Positions 7,966 through 17,242 are shown, counted from the first letter of the stretch. The stretch is 64,000 bases of DNA from Parasphingopyxis algicola (GCF_013378075.1 NZ_CP051131.1:1-64000); one strand, 5' to 3'. Numbers and translations: made by a program. The notes: generated by a model not told the origin, from the sequence alone.

Positions 7966-9898
7966 ATGTCTGATCGTCCCGATACTCCGCTGCTCGACCA
8001 GGTCGATACGCCCGCGGATCTCCGGAAACTCAAGCCCGAACAGCTGACCCGGTTCGCCGACGAATTGCGGCAGGAGGTCATCTCCGCCGTTTCGGTCACC
8101 GGCGGCCATCTGGGCGCGGGGCTCGGCGTCGTCGAGCTGACGGCCGCGATCCACTATGTGTTCAATACGCCCGACGACCGGCTGGTCTGGGACGTCGGCC
8201 ACCAATGCTATCCGCACAAGATCATCACCGGGCGGCGCGACCGCATCCGCACCTTGCGCCAGGGCGGCGGCCTGTCGGGCTTCACCAAGCGCTCGGAAAG
8301 CGAATATGATCCGTTCGGCGCGGCGCACAGCTCGACCTCGATATCGGCGGCGCTGGGTTTCGCGACCGCCAACAAGCTGGCCGGCAAGCCGGGCAAGGCG
8401 ATCGCCGTGATCGGCGACGGCGCGATGAGCGCCGGCATGGCCTATGAGGCGATGAACAATGCCGAGGCCGCCGGCAACCGGCTCGTCGTCATCCTCAACG
8501 ACAATGACATGTCGATCGCACCGCCGGTCGGCGGGCTTTCGGGCTATCTGGCGCGCCTGATCTCGTCGCACGAGTTTCTCGGCCTGCGCGACATTGCGAA
8601 ACGCGTCGCGAAGAAGCTGCCCAAGCGCTTGCAAACCACGGCGAAAAAGGCCGACGAGTTCGCGCGCGGCATGGTCACCGGCGGCACGCTGTTCGAGGAA
8701 CTCGGTTTCTATTATGTCGGCCCGCTCGACGGCCATGACATGGATCATCTGATCCCGGTCCTCGAAAATGTGCGCGACGCGGCGGAGGGCCCGTGCCTGA
8801 TCCATGTCGTCACGAAAAAGGGCAAGGGCTACTCCTTTGCCGAAGAATCCGCCGACAAATATCATGGCGTCGCGAAATTCGACGTCGTCACCGGCAAGCA
8901 GGACAAGGGGCCGGGCGGTGGTCCGCCCAGCTATACAGGCGTTTTTTGCCAATGCGCTGATCGCCGAAGCCGAGAAGGACGAGCGGATCTGCGCGATCAC
9001 AGCCGCGATGCCGGGCGGCACGGGCGTCGACAAGTTCGGCGCGGCCTTTCCCGATCGCTCCTTCGATGTCGGCATCGCCGAACAGCATGCCGTGACCTTC
9101 GCCGCCGGTCTCGCCGCACAGGGGATGAAGCCGTTCGCCGTCATCTATTCGACTTTCCTGCAGCGCGCCTATGACCAGGTGGTTCACGATGTCGCAATCC
9201 AGAACCTGCCGGTGCGGTTCGCGATGGACCGGGCCGGTTTCGTCGGCGCCGATGGTTCGACTCATGCTGGCAGCTTCGACCTCGCCTATCTGGGAACGCT
9301 GCCCAATTTCGTCGTGATGGCGGCGGCCGACGAAGCCGAGCTCACCCATATGGTTCACACCATGGCCGAATATGACGACGGACCGATCGCCGTGCGCTAT
9401 CCGCGCGGCGCGGGCGTCGGGATCGAAATTCCGGCAACGCCCGAAAAGCTCGAAATCGGCAAGGGGCGCATCGTCCGCCATGGCAGCAAGGTCGCGATCC
9501 TCTCATTGGGCGCCCGGCTGGAGGAGGCCAAAAAGGCCGCCGACCGTCTCGATGCGATGGGGCTTTCGACGACGGTTGCCGATCTGCGCTTCGCCAAGCC
9601 GCTCGACGAAGACATGATCCGCCAACTCCTGATCAGCCATGAAGTGGCGGTGACGATCGAGGAAGCGAGCATCGGCGGGTTCGGCGCGCATGTGCTGACG
9701 ATGGCGAGCGACGATGGGCTCACCGATGCCGGGCTGACGGTCCGCACGATGCGGATGCCCGACGAGTTCATCGACCAGGACAAGCCCGACAAGCAATATG
9801 CGATGGCCGGCCTCGACGCCGACGGCATCGTCGAAACCGCGCTGAAGGCCCTGCGCCACAACAGCGTGAACGTTGAGGAAGTCGGCGAACGGGCCTGA
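7966..9898 (+). CDS. dxs: 1-deoxy-D-xylulose-5-phosphate synthase, one apparent frameshift
   Basis: A ThDP enzyme that condenses pyruvate and glyceraldehyde 3-phosphate in the first step of the MEP isoprenoid pathway. The N-terminal half has [31 protein letters not shown] and the ThDP motif [16 protein letters not shown]. The second half has the transketolase pyrimidine domain ([26 protein letters not shown]). The frame breaks at about 8941-8946, where six T occur; with five T the protein reads [20 protein letters not shown] without interruption and is about 643 residues, normal for DXS. This is an indispensable pathway in most Sphingomonadales, so a sequencing insertion is likely. Confidence 0.96.
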
Positions 9899-9916
9899 CA
9901 AACGAACGGGTGTGCG

Positions 9917-10690
9917 ATGTCGATCCGATCCCGTTTCTATGACGAACTAGAACCGCGCGCCCGGCCGCACGGGCTTTCGGGCGCCAACAAGATCATCGCG
10001 CTGCTGATCATATTGTCGGCGCTGATGGCGATCCTCGAGACCGAGCCGACGATTCGCGGGCCGCATGCCGGGACGTTCTTCACCCTGCATCTCGTGTTCG
10101 GCGCCGTGTTCCTGGTCGAATATCTGGTCCGGATATGGATCGCGGTCGATGATCCGCGCTTTGCCGGCAAATCCTTTCCGCGCTTGCGCTGGATGCTGAC
10201 GCCGTCCGCGATCATCGATTTCCTCGCGCTGCTGCCGCTCTTGCTCACCCTGGCCTCGACGAGCCTCTACTGGCTGCGCTTCGCGCGCATCGTCCGGATC
10301 CTGCGGATCGTCCGGCTCGGGCGGATGAGCAGCGCCTTCGACAATATCGCTGTCGCCCTTTATGCCCGCCGGTTCGAGCTCGGCGTCGCCGTCATCATCG
10401 CTCTCTTGATGATGCTGTTCAGCGCGACCCTCCTCTATTTCGCCGAAGCCGAGGCCCAGCCCGAAGCCTTCGGATCGGTGCCCCGCGCACTGTGGTGGGC
10501 GATCGTGACGCTGACGACGATCGGCTATGGCGATGTCTACCCGATCACGGTTCTCGGTCGCGCCTGCGCCGCACTGATCGCGATCAGCGGGATCGGCGTC
10601 ATCGCGATGCCGACGGGTATCTTCGCCGCCGCCTTTTCCGACGCGATGCAGAAGAAGAACGAGGAAGCCGAGCAGGCCGAGCGGCCCTAG
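9917..10690 (+). CDS. Voltage-gated potassium channel (Kv-type, six TM)
   Basis: A 257-residue subunit of a tetrameric cation channel. Four voltage-sensor helices come first, the fourth with regularly spaced arginines (RFARIVRILRIVRLGR, about residues 121-136). A pore loop follows with the K+ selectivity filter TTIGYGD (about 201-207), then the last helix (GIGVIAMPTGIFAAAF). There is no large cytosolic ligand domain, only a short Glu-rich tail. It starts 18 bp after dxs and could share its transcript. It converges on the next gene with a 4-bp overlap. Confidence 0.93.
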   Translation: MSIRSRFYDELEPRARPHGLSGANKIIALLIILSALMAILETEPTIRGPHAGTFFTLHLVFGAVFLVEYLVRIWIAVDDPRFAGKSFPRLRWMLTPSAIIDFLALLPLLLTLASTSLYWLRFARIVRILRIVRLGRMSSAFDNIAVALYARRFELGVAVIIALLMMLFSATLLYFAEAEAQPEAFGSVPRALWWAIVTLTTIGYGDVYPITVLGRACAALIAISGIGVIAMPTGIFAAAFSDAMQKKNEEAEQAERP

Positions 10691-11189
10691 CGTCCGGCCT
10701 TGCGCAGGACAGCGCGGATATATTTGTTCGCCGAGCGGAACGCGCTGGTGCCCGACGCCTCGGCCCAGCGTCCCAATGTCCAGTCGTTCAGCCACGGATA
10801 GAGATGTTGCGTATACAGCTCGGCATCGTCCTGCGCCGCGATGCAATCGCGCAGCTTCTGCTGCTGCTCGTCCGGTCTCGCCCGGGCCTCGGCCCAATCG
10901 AGATCACGATACATGTCCCGGACCATCGCATTATAGGGTTTGAGCTGGTTCCATTTGTATCCGGGGGCCGGGGTTTCGACCGTCTCGCCCGCCTTGCCGC
11001 CCTCGTGCCAGGTTAAGAACAGCCCGATCCAGTGCGCGCGGTGCGCGACGATGTCCTTGATCCGCGCTTCGTCGTCGGGGCCGAGAGCAGCGCGGTTTCG
11101 GCGTCCATGCCGTCCAGTGTCTTGACGAGCTTCGCATATTCCGTGTCGTGAACGGCCAGCAGGGATGCGCGGTCGGTGGCGGCGGCCAT
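10687..11189 (-). CDS. ClbS/DfsB-family four-helix bundle protein, one apparent frameshift
   Basis: The product resembles the ClbS/DfsB family (former DUF1706) of the DinB-like four-helix fold: MAAATDRASLLAVHDTEYAKLV, IKDIVAHRAHWIGLFLTWH, PGYKWNQLKPYNAMVRDMYRD and a C-terminal SAFRSANKYIRAVLRKAGR, about 167 residues. ClbS detoxifies colibactin, but most family members have no known substrate. The frame is broken at about 11083 where CCCC should be CCCCC; correcting it gives LLSAPDDEARIKDIV. The start at 11189 follows the usual family N-terminus. Confidence 0.8.
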
Positions 11190-11271
11190 GGCGGTACTCC
11201 GATGGGTTTGACGGAGGGTATCTAATCAGCCAGCCCGTTGAAGAACAAGGCGATTTTTCCTCCGCCGTCGG

Positions 11272-12135
11272 TTAGCGCCGAAGCCCCAGCCGCCCCAACA
11301 AGCCTTTCGGCTTGCCCAGCATCCGTTCGACTTCCTCGCTGACGATCCGCTGCTGGATCTCGGACGGCGGGGGGATATGGCCCTTGCCCCAATCGCCGAG
11401 GATCAGCTTGAACCGGCCGTGATCGCCCGGCTCGGTCGACACGCCGAGCGTCTCGGCCAGCGGTTCGAGCTGCAGTTCGACATGATCGTCATGCTCGTTC
11501 TGGCAATAGACGATCCGGCCCTTGGGCGGCGTATCGCGCAGGTCGCCATGTTTCTCGCCGAACGCCCGGCCTTCCCAATAATCCTCGATGCCCCAGCCAT
11601 GGCGCATCCAGGGCTCCACCCGGCCCCAGGTGAAATTGCGCAGGACGATCTGGGGATTCATGACGACGCTGACATCCTGCTCCCGCGCATAGCGCAGCGC
11701 CGCGGTGCCGCCCGCGCTGTTGCCCCATAGCAGCCGGCGCTCGGCGCCCGCGAGCGCGTCGATCTTGTCCATGATCGGCGGCAGCTCGGCGACGAGATCG
11801 CAATGCCGGTTGCCGAGGAACCAGCCGACGCGGACATCGTCGTGGAGATAGAGCGACGGATCGGAAACGAGGATCTGGTTCATACGCTTCGGGGCGACCT
11901 TGCGGCCCTGGAAATAGGGGACGGGCTGGCGGGTCAGCGGGCTCTGCGCGGCATGAAAGCCGTAAAAGCTCGCCGGCGCGCCGCGATTCCTGATAAGCAG
12001 CGCCAGTTCGACGGCGCCGTAGTTGATCAGGATCAGGCCGGAGGGCAGGCGATCGAGCGAGAGAAAGTCTTGCGGCGAATATCGATACTGTTTCTGCCGC
12101 CAGCGTCGGTAATCGGTCTTGACCGGAAAACTCAT
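11272..12135 (-). CDS. Alpha/beta-hydrolase-like protein of unknown substrate
   Basis: A 287-residue protein from MSFPVKTDYRRW; a longer in-frame start at 12171 lacks support. A nucleophile-elbow motif GNSAGGTAA (about residues 148-156) and a late histidine in GKGHIPPP fit an alpha/beta-hydrolase with a Ser...His pair; an Asp or Glu in the NEHDDHVE region could complete the triad. The N-terminus (ILINYGAVELALLIRNRGAPASFYGF) is not typical of simple esterases and recalls proteins tied to polysaccharide or glycoprotein export. No transport or sugar genes are adjacent, so the role is open. Confidence 0.6.
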   Translation of the reverse strand: MSFPVKTDYRRWRQKQYRYSPQDFLSLDRLPSGLILINYGAVELALLIRNRGAPASFYGFHAAQSPLTRQPVPYFQGRKVAPKRMNQILVSDPSLYLHDDVRVGWFLGNRHCDLVAELPPIMDKIDALAGAERRLLWGNSAGGTAALRYAREQDVSVVMNPQIVLRNFTWGRVEPWMRHGWGIEDYWEGRAFGEKHGDLRDTPPKGRIVYCQNEHDDHVELQLEPLAETLGVSTEPGDHGRFKLILGDWGKGHIPPPSEIQQRIVSEEVERMLGKPKGLLGRLGLRR

Positions 12136-12230
12136 GGCGCTCCATTGCCCGGAAACGGGCTGCAAGAGCAATGGCTTCGTTCACAGACATGCGCAGCGCT
12201 TGGTTGTGGGGCCTTGATGCGAGGATCGGG

Positions 12231-12460
12231 ATTTCATTTTCAGAATTTCCCTCACGGGAAATCGCCGCACCGGCCCGCACCCCTCCCGGCCTCCCACGAG
12301 TGTACCCTGAATGGGAGGCCGGGAGGGGGTGCGGGCCGGTGCGGCGCTCGAACTCTAGTTCGAGTCTGACAAAAGAATCCCGGTGCCGCGAACTTCCGAC
12401 AGGAAGTTTCTGACAAACAAATCTGCGGCGCTCGACCGACAGGGCGAGTCTGAAAATATC
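12231..12460. repeat. Modular palindromic repeat, locus B
   Basis: Central inverted repeat 12267-12296 / 12312-12342, almost perfect, around the 15-base loop CGAGTGTACCCTGAA. Left module: ATTTCCC-TCAC-GGGAAAT (12245-12262). Right modules: CTCGAAC-TCTA-GTTCGAG (12347-12364), AACTTCC-GACA-GGAAGTT (12391-12408) and CTCGACC-GACA-GGGCGAG (12431-12448, one mismatch). Each is bounded by GCGGCG or GCCGCG on one side and TCTGAC or TCTGAA on the other. The element lies in the intergenic space between two divergent genes, before tlyA. Confidence 0.88.
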
Positions 12461-12529
12461 CTCCAGCCCTTCGACAAGCCCTGGACGAGCGCATAGGAGA
12501 AACGCTCGACGGCAGGCGAGGGAGCGGCA

Positions 12530-13279
12530 ATGGCGAAGACACGGGCGGATCAGGCGCTGGTCGAACGCGGTCTCGTGGAGAGCCGGTCCAAGGCGCAGGC
12601 GCTAATCCTCGCCGGCAAGATATTCTCCGGCGAGCGCCGGATCGAAAAAGCGGGGCAGCCTGTGATGCCGGATCAGCCGCTCGAGGTCCGCGGCCGCGAC
12701 CATCCCTGGGTGTCGCGCGGCGGGCTCAAGCTCGCCCATGGCCTCGACCATTTCGGCTGGACGGGCGAGGGCGTAGTGGCGATCGATGTCGGATCCTCGA
12801 CCGGCGGGTTTACCGATGTGCTGCTGAGCCAGGGCGCGCTCCGCGTCTATGCGGTCGATTCGGGCACGAACCAGCTCGCCTGGAAGTTGCGCGACGACGA
12901 CCGGGTTATCGTCCTCGAACGCGCCAATGCCCGGCATCTGACCGCCGAGCAGATCCCCGAACCGGCCGACATGATCGTTTGCGACGCCAGCTTCATATCG
13001 CTTGCCAAGGTATTGGAAACGCCGCTCGAATTCTCGCGCGCGGGAACGAAACTCGTAGCGCTGATCAAGCCGCAGTTCGAGGCCGGGCGCGGCGAGGTGG
13101 GGAAGGGCGGCGTGGTGCGCGATCCGGCGGTTCACGAGCGCGTGTGCGCGGAGGTGCGGGACTGGCTGACCGGCGCCGGATGGCGCGTCGTCGGGGTGAC
13201 GCCCAGTCCCATTACGGGACCGCAGGGCAATGTCGAATTCCTGATCGGGGCGGAACGGTTGGAAAGCGCCGCCGGTTGA
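12530..13279 (+). CDS. tlyA: TlyA-family rRNA 2'-O-methyltransferase
   Basis: A 249-residue protein with an N-terminal S4 RNA-binding domain (RADQALVERGLVESRSKAQALILAGKIF, residues 4-31) and a C-terminal FtsJ-like SAM-dependent fold (VAIDVGSSTGGFTDVLLSQGA, ADMIVCDASFISLAKVL, ALIKPQFEAGR). TlyA proteins methylate the 2'-OH of cytidines in 16S and 23S rRNA; the old hemolysin label is misleading. The tail of the intergenic region before it (about 12470-12490) has half of a common REP-like sequence. It is followed 40 bp later by tspO. Confidence 0.9.
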   Translation: MAKTRADQALVERGLVESRSKAQALILAGKIFSGERRIEKAGQPVMPDQPLEVRGRDHPWVSRGGLKLAHGLDHFGWTGEGVVAIDVGSSTGGFTDVLLSQGALRVYAVDSGTNQLAWKLRDDDRVIVLERANARHLTAEQIPEPADMIVCDASFISLAKVLETPLEFSRAGTKLVALIKPQFEAGRGEVGKGGVVRDPAVHERVCAEVRDWLTGAGWRVVGVTPSPITGPQGNVEFLIGAERLESAAG

Positions 13280-13319
13280 GGCTAACGATAGGCAAAAGAC
13301 CGTGAAGGGGAGTCGCAAT

Positions 13320-13865
13320 ATGGTCGGCATCGCCACCAAGGGGCAGCTGCGAATGTCTTTCCTGCGCTGGGCGCTGGTGCTCGTGCCGCTGATCGTCCTG
13401 GTCGGATCGCTCGCCGGCGCCGTGTCCGGATCGGGCGAGACGAGCTGGTACGCGGCGCTCGAAAAGCCGTCGTTCCAGCCGCCCTCGTATCTGTTCGGTA
13501 TCGTCTGGCCGATCCTCTACGCGCTGATCGCCTTCGCCCTCGTCGCGGTGATCCAGGCGCGCGGATCGCGCTGGCGGGGCGCGGCGATCGGGCTGTTCGT
13601 CGCCCAGCTCGTCGTCAACCTGCTCTGGTCGCCGATCTTCTTCGGCATGCACCAGGTCAGCTTCGCCTTCTGGTGGATCCTGCTGATGCTGGCGCTCGCC
13701 ATCGGTACGACGGTGATTTTCGGCCGCGTCCGGCGCGTCGCGGCCTGGCTGATGCTGCCCTATCTCGCCTGGATCAGTTTCGCCGCCCTGCTCAATTTCG
13801 AGATTGACCGGCTCAATCCCGATGCGGAAACCCTTGTCGTCGGCACGACGAGTACCCAGATATAG
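13320..13865 (+). CDS. tspO: TspO/MBR-family tryptophan-rich sensory protein
   Basis: A five-helix membrane protein of 181 residues. Family landmarks are ETSWYAALEKPSFQPPSYLFGIVWPILY, the NLLWSPIFFGMHQ helix and the LPYLAWISFAALLNFEI end with the cholesterol/porphyrin-site pattern. Bacterial TspO binds porphyrins and affects tetrapyrrole and stress regulation. The ATG at 13320 has AAGGGGAG about eight bases upstream; a GTG 18 bp earlier is in frame but overlaps that ribosome binding site. Confidence 0.93.
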   Translation: MVGIATKGQLRMSFLRWALVLVPLIVLVGSLAGAVSGSGETSWYAALEKPSFQPPSYLFGIVWPILYALIAFALVAVIQARGSRWRGAAIGLFVAQLVVNLLWSPIFFGMHQVSFAFWWILLMLALAIGTTVIFGRVRRVAAWLMLPYLAWISFAALLNFEIDRLNPDAETLVVGTTSTQI

Positions 13866-13917
13866 CTGTATTAGGGAAATAAGGCACTTGGGCCGATAAT
13901 CTGTGCAGGAGCATGAC

Positions 13918-14220
13918 ATGCAGACCGAAAACAAGCTGATCGACGATTTTGTGAAAATGGTGAACGCGGCGGCGGGAACGCTGGCCGGCGTGGGCCGCGA
14001 GGCCGAATCATCGTTGCGCGACAAGGCCAAGGATTTCGTCGGCGGCATGGATTTCGTCAGCCGCGAGGAATTCGAGGCGGTGAAGGAAATGGCCGCCGCC
14101 GCGCGCGACGAAGCCGATGCGCTCAAGGCGCGGCTCGATGCGTTGGAAGCTGGCAAAGCGCCTGCGAAGCGCAAGGCATCCGCTTCAAAAACAACGAAAA
14201 AGACGAGCGATTCTAAATAG
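13918..14220 (+). CDS. ubiK: UbiK-type ubiquinone biosynthesis accessory factor (BMFP domain)
   Basis: A 100-residue protein with the two-helix coiled-coil BMFP/YqiC arrangement: an amphipathic membrane-binding segment (NKLIDDFVKMVNAAAGTLAGV) and a trimerising C-terminal helix (SREEFEAVKEMAAAARDEADALKARLDALE), followed by a Lys/Ala/Ser-rich tail. In E. coli UbiK assists the soluble ubiquinone-synthesis complex. The start at 13918 has AGGAG eight bases upstream; an upstream GTG at 13903 is less likely. Confidence 0.85.
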   Translation: MQTENKLIDDFVKMVNAAAGTLAGVGREAESSLRDKAKDFVGGMDFVSREEFEAVKEMAAAARDEADALKARLDALEAGKAPAKRKASASKTTKKTSDSK

Positions 14221-14336
14221 AAAGCGCGGCCTGCGCGGCCTGCGCTCGTCCACAGTTTTCTGACCCGCTTGGTTGCGTGATCGGGCTGGATTCTTCACCT
14301 CCGGGCCATGGAATTCGGTCGTGGGACGCAAACCGT

Positions 14337-14846
14337 ATGAACCTCGAAGACTATAGCGAAGGAACGCTGGCCAGCGCCCCGCTTGACGTGCTCGAGGATT
14401 ATTTCTCGGCGCATGACTGGCAATCCGAGCGCAATGGCGACGAGGAGATCGTCGCCGCGGTCAAGGGCAGTTGGACCCAATATGAGCTGCGCGCCGTCTG
14501 GCGGGCGGAAGACCGCGTATTGCAGTTTCTCGCGCTGCCGGACATCCGCGTACCCGAGGAAAAGCGGCAGCTCGTCTATGAGACGTTCGGGCTGATCAAC
14601 GAGCAGCTCTGGCTCGGCCATTTCGAGATGTGGGCGGCGTCGAGCATGATCCTGTTCCGCCATGCCGCGCTGCTCGACGCGACGAGCGAGGCGGGGCTGA
14701 CCCTGCAGCAGGCCGAAACGCTGATCGAGGCGGCGCTCGACGAATGCGAACGCTTCTACCCGGTCTTCCAGTTCGTCCTATGGGGCGACAAGACGCCGCA
14801 GGAGGCGTTGGAAGCCGCGCTCGTCGACACGGCGGGCGAGGCCTGA
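14337..14846 (+). CDS. YbjN-domain protein
   Basis: A 169-residue acidic cytosolic protein. The YbjN fold (tetratricopeptide-related type III secretion chaperone-like) is seen as LEDYFSAHDWQSERNGDEEIVAAVKGSWTQYELRAVW, VLQFLALPDIRVPEEKR and the helices INEQLWLGHFEMW. E. coli YbjN affects stress and motility, but the biochemical role is unknown. It ends four bases before proC, so the two are probably cotranscribed. The start is the ATG of MNLEDYSEG; an upstream TTG/GTG extension has no family support. Confidence 0.85.
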   Translation: MNLEDYSEGTLASAPLDVLEDYFSAHDWQSERNGDEEIVAAVKGSWTQYELRAVWRAEDRVLQFLALPDIRVPEEKRQLVYETFGLINEQLWLGHFEMWAASSMILFRHAALLDATSEAGLTLQQAETLIEAALDECERFYPVFQFVLWGDKTPQEALEAALVDTAGEA

Positions 14847-14850
14847 GCCC

Positions 14851-15657
14851 ATGGCGGAGCGCCCGGTCTGGCTGATCGGCTGCGGCAATATGGCGGGCGC
14901 CATGCTCGCCGGCTGGCTCGCCGGCGGCGAGGAACCCGGCCGATTTCGCGTCATCGATCCCGCAGGGCCCGACTTGCCAGACGGTGTAGAGCGGGCGGAC
15001 GGCCCGCCGGCGGACGGTTTCGGCGATGCCGTCGTCCAACTCGGTTTCAAGCCGCACATGCTCGCCGATATCGCGCCGGGATTGAGCGCGCTTGCCGGTT
15101 CCGGCACGGTCATCGTCTCGATTCTCGCCGGGGTCGAGCGGGCGACGCTGCGCGCGGCCTTTCCCGATGCCGGCCAGATCGTCCGGGTGATGCCCAATAC
15201 GCCGGTCGCGCGCGGCAAGGGGGCGGTGGGGCTGATCGCCGAGGACCGGGCCGATCCGCGTGCGATGATGGTCGCCGAATTGATGGGCCGGCTGGGCCTC
15301 GCCGAATGGATCGCCGACGAAGCGCTGTTCGATGTCGTGACGGCCTTGTCGGGGAGCGGCCCTGCTTTCCTGTTCCGCTTCGTCGACGCCCTGGCGCGCG
15401 GCGGCGAACGGCTGGGGCTCGATGCCTGTCAGGCGCAGCGGCTGGCGATCGCGACCGTCCAGGGCGCGGCCGAACTCGCCACCGCGTCCGACGAAGATCC
15501 CGGCACGCTCGCGGATCGCGTCGCCAGTCCGGGCGGTTCGACGCGCAAGGGGCTCGACATTCTCGATCAGGACGAGGCGCTGGTCGAGCTGGTGTACCGC
15601 ACGCTCGAAGCGGCGACCGAACGCAACCGGGAAATGGCCGCCGAGGCGCGGCGGTAG
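14851..15657 (+). CDS. proC: Pyrroline-5-carboxylate reductase
   Basis: The last step of proline synthesis, reducing pyrroline-5-carboxylate with NAD(P)H. At 268 residues it is normal length. The Rossmann motif is WLIGCGNMAGAML near residues 7-19, the P5C-binding VRVMPNTPVARGKG is at about 110-123, and the C-terminal signature has ALSGSGPAFLFRFVDAL and VASPGGSTRKGLDIL. It is part of the ybjN-like/proC unit and is followed by a palindromic REP-like element. Confidence 0.97.
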   Translation: MAERPVWLIGCGNMAGAMLAGWLAGGEEPGRFRVIDPAGPDLPDGVERADGPPADGFGDAVVQLGFKPHMLADIAPGLSALAGSGTVIVSILAGVERATLRAAFPDAGQIVRVMPNTPVARGKGAVGLIAEDRADPRAMMVAELMGRLGLAEWIADEALFDVVTALSGSGPAFLFRFVDALARGGERLGLDACQAQRLAIATVQGAAELATASDEDPGTLADRVASPGGSTRKGLDILDQDEALVELVYRTLEAATERNREMAAEARR

Positions 15658-15671
15658 CGCATTTTGCGATC

Positions 15672-15753
15672 GGTCAGAACCGTTGGCCCTGCGCTTGTCG
15701 AAGGGCATCTCTCGGTTTGAGAGGGGTGCTTCGACGGGCTCAGCCCTAACGGA
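15672..15753. repeat. REP-like imperfect palindrome after proC
   Basis: About 80 bp forming a near-complete inverted repeat: the left arm begins CCGTTGGCCCTGCGCTTGTC, the right arm ends GACGGGCTCAGCCCTAACGG, and the centre has CTCTC...GAGAG. It resembles the very widespread proteobacterial REP class containing GAGCTTGTCGAAGGG. A partial copy of the same motif is at about 12470-12490. It may act as a bidirectional transcript end between the convergent proC and marR genes. Confidence 0.75.
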
Positions 15754-15780
15754 TTTGCTCAAATGTTATCGCAAAAATTC

Positions 15781-16287
15781 CTAGCGTTCGCGCCGGGCGA
15801 GATCGGCGGCGCGGTCGCGCATGTCGTCGGTCAGCAGCTTTTCGAGCACCGTCCAGAAACCCGTGACGGCGGCCGGCCCCGCCTCGCCATAGGATGCGAT
15901 CAGTTTTGCCCGGTAGGCCGCGAACAGCTCCGCTTCGAGCTTTTCGCCGCTTTTCGTCAGCCGGACGAGTATCTGGCGCCGGTCGCGCTGCCCCCGCTCG
16001 CGCGCGATCCAGTCCCGCTCTTCGAGTTCGCCGAGCACGCGGCCCAGCGATTGCTTGGTCACGCCGAGCAGCGTCATCAGATCGCCGATCGCCAGACCGG
16101 GCTTGCGGGCGATGAAATAGAGCGCCCGGTGGTGCGCGCGGCCGAGGCCGTGCGCCGCCAGGATATCGTCGCCACTCCGCATCAGCTCGGCATGGCCGAA
16201 GAAGAGCAGCTCGATCCCGCGCCGTATCTCGGCTTCCCGCAAGAACAGGGGCGATGCGGCAGACGGGTTGCGTGGATCGGAAGCCAT
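15781..16287 (-). CDS. MarR-family transcriptional regulator
   Basis: A 168-residue winged-helix dimeric repressor. The DNA-recognition region reads IGDLMTLLGVTKQSLGRVLGELEERDWI (about 71-98) and the wing reads RDRRQILVRLTKSGEK. Helices 1 and 5-6 give the dimer interface. It faces ilvE divergently with a 70-bp gap, so it could control ilvE, though no clear operator was recognised there. Confidence 0.92.
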   Translation of the reverse strand: MASDPRNPSAASPLFLREAEIRRGIELLFFGHAELMRSGDDILAAHGLGRAHHRALYFIARKPGLAIGDLMTLLGVTKQSLGRVLGELEERDWIARERGQRDRRQILVRLTKSGEKLEAELFAAYRAKLIASYGEAGPAAVTGFWTVLEKLLTDDMRDRAADLARRER

Positions 16288-16357
16288 ATTGACCCTCTTT
16301 GGCAGCGCGCCTAACCGGGAGCAATATCCCTGTGAACCCGATCCAAGAGGCGATTTG

Positions 16358-17242
16358 ATGGCCGAGGCCCAACCTTATGACGACCGCGACGGCAAGATCT
16401 GGCTCGACGGCCAGCTCGTCGACTGGCGCGGCGCGAACGTCCATATCCTGACCCATGCGATGCACTATGCCTCCTCGGTGTTCGAGGGGCAGCGCGCCTA
16501 TGGCGGGGAGATTTTCGAACTGACCCGGCACAGCGAGCGGCTCCATACCTCGGCGAAGATCCTCGGCATGCCCATGCCCTACAGCGTCGAGGAGATCGAT
16601 CAGGCGTGCCGCGACGTGCTGGCGGCGAACAATCTGGTCGACGCCTATGTCCGTCCGGTCGCCTGGCGCGGACCGGAGCAGATGGGAGTCGCGGCCCAGG
16701 CGACGAAGACGCATGTCGCGGTCGCGGCCTGGGAATGGGGCGATTATTTCCGGAACAAAGAGCGCGGCATCCGTCTCGATATCGCGCCCTGGCGGCGTCC
16801 GGCGCCCTATACCGCGCCGGTCCACGCCAAGGCGGCCGGGCTCTACATGATCTGCACGATGTCCAAACATCATGCGTCCGATCGCGGCTATGACGACGCG
16901 CTGATGATGGACTGGCGCGGGCAGGTGGCCGAAGCGACCGGGGCCAACGCCTTCTTCATCCAGGATGGCATCATCCATACGCCGACGCCCGACTGTTTCC
17001 TCGACGGGATCACGCGGCAGACGGTGATGGGTCTCGCCAAGAAACGCGGAATCAAGGTCATCGAACGCACGATCTGGCCCGAGGAGCTGGAAGGGTTCGA
17101 ACAATTCTTCCTGACCGGCAGCGCCGCCGAGGTAACGCCGGTGCGCGAAGCGGGCCCGTGGAATTTCGAAGTCGGCGATATGACGCTCGATCTCATGAAC
17201 GATTATTCGAAACTGGTGCGGGGGCAGCTGAGCAATAGCTAA
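16358..17242 (+). CDS. ilvE: Branched-chain amino acid aminotransferase
   Basis: A fold-type IV PLP transaminase of 294 residues that catalyses the last step of Ile, Leu and Val synthesis and their breakdown. Landmarks: KIWLDGQLVDWRGANVHILTHAMHYASSVFEGQRAY, YVRPVAWRG, the PLP-lysine region APVHAKAAGLY, and the PLP-phosphate loops GQVAEATGANAFF and FLDGITRQTVM; LTGSAAEVTPVRE is near the end. The start MAEAQPYDDRDGK is preceded by an AAGAGG. An upstream frame extension overlaps the divergent marR gene and is rejected. Confidence 0.96.
   Translation: MAEAQPYDDRDGKIWLDGQLVDWRGANVHILTHAMHYASSVFEGQRAYGGEIFELTRHSERLHTSAKILGMPMPYSVEEIDQACRDVLAANNLVDAYVRPVAWRGPEQMGVAAQATKTHVAVAAWEWGDYFRNKERGIRLDIAPWRRPAPYTAPVHAKAAGLYMICTMSKHHASDRGYDDALMMDWRGQVAEATGANAFFIQDGIIHTPTPDCFLDGITRQTVMGLAKKRGIKVIERTIWPEELEGFEQFFLTGSAAEVTPVREAGPWNFEVGDMTLDLMNDYSKLVRGQLSNS

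Noticed and set aside
8935-8950. Programmed frameshift in dxs at the T6 run
   Set aside because: DXS is not known for programmed frameshifting, and the neighbouring genes show the same type of error; sequence error is simpler.
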